From positions 1 to 32,031 of the forward strand of contig CAJCII010000202.1 of the NCBI GenBank assembly GCA_903970335.1: a stretch of DNA of 32,031 nucleotides, written 5' to 3'. This stretch comes from Bacteroidota bacterium (GTDB lineage Bacteria > Verrucomicrobiota > Verrucomicrobiia > Methylacidiphilales > UBA1321). The position numbers and the translations under genes are program-made. The notes beneath the pieces are model-generated. The model saw only the letters and a list, made by a program, of their open reading frames with translations, was not told the origin of the DNA and made no database searches. Below, piece by piece: positions 27,147 through 32,031 of this stretch. Each line of letters opens with the position of its first letter. Position 1 is the first letter of the stretch.

Positions 27147-28274
27147 ATGGCCATCTCCCCGGAAAAACGTCTGCGCATCCTCATTCTGTGGGGTGCCTCG
27201 CACTACGGATTCATGGCCGACTTTTTTTTGGCCAACTCCAAATACGATTTTGAAATCGTCTCGGGAGATCGCTCCAGCGGGCCCTCGCCCCATGCCGCCT
27301 CGTGGGTGCGACTCCGCAGCCTCCGCCGGCGACTCGGCCGTGGGGAATTCGACCTCGTCGTCAGCGGCCCGATCCAAAACACCGCGTGGCCCCAACCCAA
27401 GCGACTCGCCACCCGCCTCGCCCAAGCCTTTCGCTATTACACCTACAAGCACCGGATGCTCGACTCCTACTGGACCCCGTGGCTCCTCTCCGGCCCGGCG
27501 CGGAAAAAAGTACCGCTCGCGGTGATCGACCACCTCGACACCTCCTATGTCCTCCCCAAAGATTATCCGCTCCTGAAAGCTGCCACGCTCTACTTCAAGC
27601 TGAACCTCTACTTCTGGCCCAGGCGCTCGCTCATGCCACTCGAAACCTTTTTCGGCAAAAGGCGGGTCATCCGCTTCACCCCCAAATTGCGACCTCTCAC
27701 CAACGGCGTCCCAAAAAGTCGCATCCCCGAAAAGGTCAGCCCCATGCGCGACCGCGACATAGACCTCTGCTTCACCGGCACCATCACGCCCCTGCGCAGC
27801 GCCGACGACACCGACCCCTTCGGCGATTTGACCCTCAATCCGATCCGCAAGGAAATCTACGAGCGCTGCCTCAAGCTCAAGGACCGCTACAACGTCTACT
27901 GCTTCGACGGCATGGTACCGAAGGAGGAATACCTGGAGTTGCTCCAACGCTCCAAGCTCATTGTCTGCACCGAAAGCTTCGGCTGTGAAACTTTCCGCCA
28001 TTACGAGGTCTCCGCCGCCGGTGCCGTTCCGCTCGTGAACTGGCCCTACGCCCAGAATTATCTGCCCTTCCAGCCCGATCTCCACGCCATCTACTTCTCG
28101 CTCATCGGCGACGATTTCGAGCGGACCGTCGCCCGGGCGCTGGCCGACCCGGCGCTGCTGGAGCGCATCTCCGTGGAGACCCGGGCCTTTACGCTCCAGC
28201 ACAAGGAGCGGACCCATGTCGCGGACATGATCATCGCGGAGACGCTCCGCGAGCATGCCGCGCTTTCCCGGTAG
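27147..28274 (+). CDS. Glycosyltransferase, GT-B fold (CgeB/YkvP-like)
   Basis: This 375-residue protein has an N-terminal half with LRILILWGASHYGFMADFF and a C-terminal half with DIDLCFTGTITPLR, SKLIVCTESFGCETFRHYEVSAAGAVPLV and ALADPALLERI. The second block, an ExFG-like Glu region then YEVSAAGAVPLV, is typical of GT-B glycosyltransferases of the CgeB type, where it binds the nucleotide sugar. The start is ATG at 27147; TTGCCT (27112-27117) and TAAACT (27136-27141) upstream would give a nearly leaderless mRNA. The donor and acceptor are unknown. It follows the SDR gene on the same strand. Confidence 0.75.
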   Translation: MAISPEKRLRILILWGASHYGFMADFFLANSKYDFEIVSGDRSSGPSPHAASWVRLRSLRRRLGRGEFDLVVSGPIQNTAWPQPKRLATRLAQAFRYYTYKHRMLDSYWTPWLLSGPARKKVPLAVIDHLDTSYVLPKDYPLLKAATLYFKLNLYFWPRRSLMPLETFFGKRRVIRFTPKLRPLTNGVPKSRIPEKVSPMRDRDIDLCFTGTITPLRSADDTDPFGDLTLNPIRKEIYERCLKLKDRYNVYCFDGMVPKEEYLELLQRSKLIVCTESFGCETFRHYEVSAAGAVPLVNWPYAQNYLPFQPDLHAIYFSLIGDDFERTVARALADPALLERISVETRAFTLQHKERTHVADMIIAETLREHAALSR

Positions 28275-28291
28275 GGGCCGCCGGAGGCCCC
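28274..28291 (+). terminator. GC-rich hairpin at the end of the glycosyltransferase gene
   Basis: GGGGCC and GGCCCC form a 6-bp stem with a 6-nt loop, overlapping the last base of the stop codon. A run of five T residues comes about 25 nt later, not directly after the stem. It could end transcription weakly. Confidence 0.35.
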
Positions 28292-28388
28292 AGTTGGCTT
28301 ATTTGGCCTATATTTTTAGGTCAGAGTGGGCAGAGAGGGCAAACAGGGCGGAGAAGCGAAGGGGGTTGCCGTGCTCGAAAAAACTCCC

Positions 28389-29705
28389 CTACCCCACGCA
28401 AAAATTGCGGAACCGCTGGGCGTCGACGGCATAGTGGGGGAAGAGTTGCGGCATGGCCGTCAGCGGAACGTTGAAGTGCCGGGCGCAGATTTCGCCGAAG
28501 ACATCCCGGAAATCGGTGGTGATCGCGAGGTCCCGGTTCTGGAAGAGGCGGTCCGGCGCGAGCGTCGGCCAGTCGCCGTAGACTTTCCCTCCCTTGACCG
28601 TTCCGCCCATGGTGAAGAAACAGGTGCCGTGGCCATGATCGGTGCCGCGGTTGCCGTTCTGGTGCACGGCCCGTCCGAATTCGCTCATCGTCACCACCAC
28701 CACATCGGCCATCCGGTCGCCCAAGTCCTGGTGCAGCGCCGCCAGCGCCTGGGCAAAAGCGCCGAGCCGGTTGGCCAGTTGTCCCTTGGCCCCGCCCTGG
28801 TTGGCGTGGGTGTCCCAGCCGTCGGCCTCGGCAAACGCCACCTGCACCCCGACGTTGGCTTTGATGAGTTGCGCAATCTGCTTGAGGTTCTTTCCGAATG
28901 AAGTCGCCGGATAGGCCGCCCCGTTGGCCGGTTGATAGTTCGTCGTCCGGGCCTGTTTGAGCAGGTCGAGCGCATCGAACGATTCCCGCGCGGTGCCGTG
29001 CAAAACGGTGTCCACGGCGGAGCCGTACATGCTCTCGAAGCCGTTCGCGGTGCCGCTCGGTCCGGCGAGGGTGACCGAGGTGTCCCCGACCAGCCCGAAC
29101 GTGTCCAGATCGCGGATCGCCATCGAATCCTGTTCGCCCTGAAGACTCCGCGGGATCGTCGAGGTCATCGAAACGGCCCGGAAGGCCGTCTTCTTCGCCT
29201 CATCCTCGGGACAACACCCGATGAGACGGTTCAGCCAACCGTCCGTCACGCTCCTGTCCTCATCAACCCCCGATTCCATCAGGTCCTGCGACTCGAAGTG
29301 GGACCGGGACGAATTCGGCGAGCCGCACGCCTGGATCGCCGCGAGGTGCCCCTGCTTAAAAAGAGGCAGCAGCGGCGCCATCGCCGGGTTCAGGCCAAAG
29401 TAACCGTCCAGATCGAGTGCGCCGCTCTCGCCCGCCGCCTGCGACGGTGGGGCGATGCCGATGTCCTGGCGGTTTTGGTAATAAAAGGGATCGCCGTAAG
29501 GAACGACCATCGAGAGGCCGTCGACCGCCCCGCGCTGGAAAATGCAGATCAGGATTTTATTGTCGCGAGAACTCCCCAGTTCGGCGGCGGCGGCGGTCTG
29601 ACGGAGGAAGCCCGGGCCCCAAAATGGACCCGCCCCCATGCAGACAAAGGCGAAAGCGCCCTGTTTCAAAAAGATCCGGCGGTTGACGTTCATCATGGTA
29701 TTCAT
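28389..29705 (-). CDS. DUF1501 secreted protein with Tat signal
   Basis: The 438-residue protein begins with a twin-arginine signal: NRRIFLKQGAFAF, then a hydrophobic stretch and AAAAE cleavage near residue 42, so it is exported folded. DUF1501 marks are FQRGAVDGLSMVVPYGD, HFESQDLMESG, EADGWDTHANQGG, and VTMSEFGRAVHQNGNRGTDHGHGT; the Asp/His block resembles the metal site of alkaline-phosphatase-fold proteins. The function is not known. The start lies 4 bp after the stop of the DUF1800 gene and has an AGGAA ribosome-binding site, so both are made together. Confidence 0.92.
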   Translation of the reverse strand: MNTMMNVNRRIFLKQGAFAFVCMGAGPFWGPGFLRQTAAAAELGSSRDNKILICIFQRGAVDGLSMVVPYGDPFYYQNRQDIGIAPPSQAAGESGALDLDGYFGLNPAMAPLLPLFKQGHLAAIQACGSPNSSRSHFESQDLMESGVDEDRSVTDGWLNRLIGCCPEDEAKKTAFRAVSMTSTIPRSLQGEQDSMAIRDLDTFGLVGDTSVTLAGPSGTANGFESMYGSAVDTVLHGTARESFDALDLLKQARTTNYQPANGAAYPATSFGKNLKQIAQLIKANVGVQVAFAEADGWDTHANQGGAKGQLANRLGAFAQALAALHQDLGDRMADVVVVTMSEFGRAVHQNGNRGTDHGHGTCFFTMGGTVKGGKVYGDWPTLAPDRLFQNRDLAITTDFRDVFGEICARHFNVPLTAMPQLFPHYAVDAQRFRNFCVG

Positions 29706-29709
29706 GGTT

Positions 29710-31524
29710 TTATTTCCTTTGGAATTCGGGCGATCCGATCAGTAGGGCGATAAGTTTCGAGGGGTTGACGGTCTGGCTTTCCTCCGGTTTGGGCAGGGCC
29801 GTTTGTTCGAGCACGTTCCGCGTGCTGTCGGAGATGTTATTTTGCAGCAAGACCGCGACACAATGGTCAAGCACCGCCTGCGGGCTATCGAGGTCGGCAC
29901 CGCCCAAAATCCCCTGCGGGTTGAAACGAACATCGGCGACTTCCTGTTGGGTCAATGCCATGGCGAAGTTCAGCCGCTCGATCAGCGCGCCGGGACTGAC
30001 CCAGAACTTCGAGACTTCCTTGTAACCCGTCGGCGGCGTGCAGGCGAAGAGCGGCTCGCCCAGCTCGTAAATATGCCAGTTCAGCGAATCGCGCTTCATC
30101 TTGGCCAGCCGGTCGGCCGCTTGCTCGCGCCCGAGGACGGCCGAGCCTTCCACCGTCGGAATGAGCTTGTCGTAGGGCGGCGGCTGCTTCGCGATCAGGG
30201 TCGAGTTCGTGGCCCGGACGGCCGAGACGGCAAACTCCAACGGCGATTTGATCTTGTTGCCATACGTGTCCGGCGAAAGAAATTCCGGGCTGGTAAGAAT
30301 CGCCTCGGTCACCTGTCGCAAGTCCCCGTCCGTCTGGGTGAAAACACCGGCGATCCGATCGACCAAGGCGGCGGGCGGATCGTCGCCGACAAAACGCTCA
30401 CAGAGTTCCTTGGAGATAAAATGGGCGCAGGACGGATGCGAAGTGAGAATATCGAGCACCATCTCCCCGTCGTGGATGCCGCCCCCGGCGGGAATCCGAT
30501 GCCCGAGCACGACCTTTGCCCCCTCGTCGTGCATCCGTGGCCGGAACATAAAAGTCCCGGTCATGCGATCGATCGACCAGCCGGTAAAGCAGCGGGCGAC
30601 TTCCTGCACGTCCTGCTGGGTGTAGCCGCCATCGACGCCGAGCGTGTGCAACTCCATGATTTCACGGGCATAATTCTCGTTGATCCCGGCCTGCTTTTTC
30701 GTCGCCGCCGCTCCTGCCGGTGGATTGACGGGAGCGGCGGTTCCGAGCATTTGCTGCTGCTCGTAGGAGGGGACTTGGCGGGGGGCGCTGCTCTGGGCGT
30801 TATCGAGGTAAACCAGCATCGCCGGGCTTTTGGCCGAGGCCTCCAGCAAATCGCGGAATTTGCCCCAGATGTGGGGGCGAATGACCTCGCGGTCATCGAC
30901 GATCTTCATGACGCGGTCCGGCCCCTTCTTCACATCGATATTGAAGTGATTGCTCCAGAAATCGACCAACACCTCCTGCAACTGCCGCGGCGATTCGACC
31001 TCCCGCACCAGCTTCGCCTGTTCCAACTGGCCGATGGCCGCAACCGAGCGGAATTGCTCGGCCATAGCGACCGCGTTCGTCAGGTTGCCCTGCGGCCTGA
31101 ATGGCTGCGGCGGTTCGTTCGGCGCCGCGTTTTGCCCTGCCACACCCGCCGGAGCGCCCTGCCCGTTGGCCGCCAATTGCTTTTGCTTTTCCAACTGCTT
31201 CTTTCTTTCGTCGAGGAAAAGATTGGTCAAATCCTGGGCCGACATCTGCAACAACTCGAATTGCGATACTTGCTGCTCGACGGCGGAATCGTCGATGGCC
31301 TCGGGATGCAGTTGTTGCTCGATGTAGTTATGCAGCCCCATCCGCTCGACCGCCTCGACATCCCCCGGTCGCGGCCCAAAGGTGATCCGGTTGAGGACAT
31401 GGACGATTTCGTCCCGGTTCGACGGGCCTTCCTGACCCCGGGCGATCCCCATCGGCAAGGTGAGCAGGAAAGTCGCGCCCAAACATCCTAAAAGCCGGGG
31501 AACCTGAAAGGGGGACTTGGTCAT
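29710..31524 (-). CDS. DUF1800 secreted protein
   Basis: The 604-residue protein has a signal peptide (MTKSPFQVPRL, then a hydrophobic core ending GIARGQ, about 30 residues). DUF1800 signatures are VLNRITFGPRPGDVE, DFWSNHFNID, NENYAREIMELHTLG, DVQEVARCFTGWS and HFISKELCERFVGDDPP. A Gln/Pro/Ala-rich linker at about 110-145 is low in complexity. I chose the ATG at 31524; upstream in-frame codons lack the signal peptide. It is the first gene of the DUF1800-DUF1501 pair, common in Planctomycetota, Verrucomicrobiota and some Proteobacteria, and often near envelope polymers. The role of the pair is unknown. Confidence 0.92.
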   Translation of the reverse strand: MTKSPFQVPRLLGCLGATFLLTLPMGIARGQEGPSNRDEIVHVLNRITFGPRPGDVEAVERMGLHNYIEQQLHPEAIDDSAVEQQVSQFELLQMSAQDLTNLFLDERKKQLEKQKQLAANGQGAPAGVAGQNAAPNEPPQPFRPQGNLTNAVAMAEQFRSVAAIGQLEQAKLVREVESPRQLQEVLVDFWSNHFNIDVKKGPDRVMKIVDDREVIRPHIWGKFRDLLEASAKSPAMLVYLDNAQSSAPRQVPSYEQQQMLGTAAPVNPPAGAAATKKQAGINENYAREIMELHTLGVDGGYTQQDVQEVARCFTGWSIDRMTGTFMFRPRMHDEGAKVVLGHRIPAGGGIHDGEMVLDILTSHPSCAHFISKELCERFVGDDPPAALVDRIAGVFTQTDGDLRQVTEAILTSPEFLSPDTYGNKIKSPLEFAVSAVRATNSTLIAKQPPPYDKLIPTVEGSAVLGREQAADRLAKMKRDSLNWHIYELGEPLFACTPPTGYKEVSKFWVSPGALIERLNFAMALTQQEVADVRFNPQGILGGADLDSPQAVLDHCVAVLLQNNISDSTRNVLEQTALPKPEESQTVNPSKLIALLIGSPEFQRK

Positions 31525-32031
31525 ACAGAGGATTAGACTGGAAAAAAACGCAAAGGTTACAGGGGAACGCGAAAAATAAATAATCCGCCGTGCGTTGAGC
31601 GAGGGTTGAGAAGGGAGCAGTTTCGCACGGAGGACTACAGAGGGCCGAAGAGGCGGATGGCTTTGGTAGGGGAACCGTGCCTGCGACAAGGATGACGGGC
31701 CTTATTTTGGAGAGAGTTGCGGTCTCGGGAGAGCGAAAGTCGTTCGGGGGCTGATCCTTCGACTCCGCTGCGCTGCGCTCAGGATGACGGATTTTTTTTG
31801 GGGGTGGGATGGCTCGCTGCGCTCGGGGTCCGTTGCCCGGAGGCCGACGGCTACCACTGGAGCCTTTTGATAAGTCAGTGAACATCAAGAGGAACTGCTC
31901 CGGGTAACGTCGTTCTGGGCGCAAATGCGACCAGGTTTGCGACTGCTTGGGCTGCTCTGGTAGAACTCGGCGGGTGCTCCGCTGAAACTCCGCCAGCGCT
32001 TTCGCAAATAAAGGCGGTGGATCTCTTTCAG
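31525..32031. other. Non-coding stretch at the right edge, with an open leftward frame
   Basis: There is no convincing gene in these 507 bp. One leftward frame is open from the right edge (..PPPLFAKALAEFQRSTRRV.., ..PEQFLLMFTDL..) and runs through a dispersed-repeat-like element into the DUF1800 gene in a different frame. The edge part looks peptide-like and may be the end of a gene whose stop was lost, or chance. The promoter of the DUF1800-DUF1501 pair should lie here, but no clear -35/-10 pair was found. Confidence 0.4.
31753..31799. repeat. Dispersed-repeat-like element (GGATC...GTCATCC type)
   Basis: The segment at 31753-31788 begins GATCCTTCGACTCCGCTG and ends CTCAGGATGAC, with ATCCT/AGGAT ends that pair, followed by eight T residues (31792-31799). 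Translated leftward it gives HPERSAAESKD, a peptide I know from spurious frames over short dispersed repeats in many GC-rich bacterial genomes. A related partial copy (leftward GTCATCCTTGTCGCAGG) lies about 90 bp to the left. Confidence 0.6.

Noticed and set aside
29803-31491. Long rightward open frame (about 560 codons) opposite the DUF1800 gene
   Set aside because: It is an antisense frame in GC-rich DNA; the leftward protein has clear DUF1800 motifs and a signal peptide. Similar antisense frames over speA, dnaB, ugd, purA, the TPR gene and the 27147 glycosyltransferase were rejected for the same reason.
31328-31924. Leftward frame of 198 codons at the right edge
   Set aside because: Its latter half overlaps the DUF1800 gene in another frame and its middle is the HPERSAAESKD repeat peptide, a known sign of a spurious frame.

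Overview
This is a GC-rich (roughly 60%) chromosomal window with the gene content of a member of the Verrucomicrobiota. The signs are a PEP-CTERM protein, a processed pseudopilin with a late His...Asp-Gly motif, a GntR-headed LacI-type regulator, a DUF1800/DUF1501 secreted pair, and a stand-alone ovothiol-type methyltransferase. The assignment rests on family distribution only; there is no rRNA or other marker here. No tRNA, rRNA, CRISPR array or insertion sequence was seen.

Left part (1-9828): the end of an unknown gene is followed by a leftward operon of a class I methyltransferase, an HlyD/EmrA adaptor and a 14-helix EmrB-type MFS exporter. Rightward genes follow for a fused MsrB-MsrA methionine sulfoxide reductase and biosynthetic arginine decarboxylase (speA). 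Leftward genes then encode a GntR/LacI-like regulator, the replicative helicase DnaB, and an ABC-2 permease with no ATPase beside it.

Centre (9932-13323): this is the most distinctive segment. A promoter-like pair, a GCAA-capped hairpin, a complete cobalamin (B12) riboswitch with a perfect 10-bp P1 stem, and an intrinsic terminator precede three co-directional genes. They encode a secreted beta-propeller-like PEP-CTERM protein, a second secreted protein of a type I associate with B12-uptake loci of Bacteroidota, and a pseudopilin-like protein. No B12 enzyme or TonB-dependent receptor is present. I infer a B12-repressed cell-surface cobalamin capture system, analogous to but different in anchoring from BtuG-type systems.

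Right part (13379-32031): a leftward glycosyltransferase diverges from a tight operon of UDP-glucose dehydrogenase, a small exported protein, PurA and UppS. UppS runs tail to tail into a NamZ-type muramidase. A short GspF-like membrane protein is translationally coupled to a putative 4-mercaptohistidine N1-methyltransferase. A leftward group encodes an M3 oligopeptidase, a solitary HicB-like antitoxin and a large exported TPR protein. An SDR-family protein and a glycosyltransferase read rightward. Finally a DUF1800-DUF1501 operon reads leftward, behind about 500 bp of non-coding DNA that carries a dispersed-repeat-like element. Cell-envelope and export functions dominate; thiol and oxidation chemistry (MsrBA, ovothiol methyltransferase) is a minor theme.
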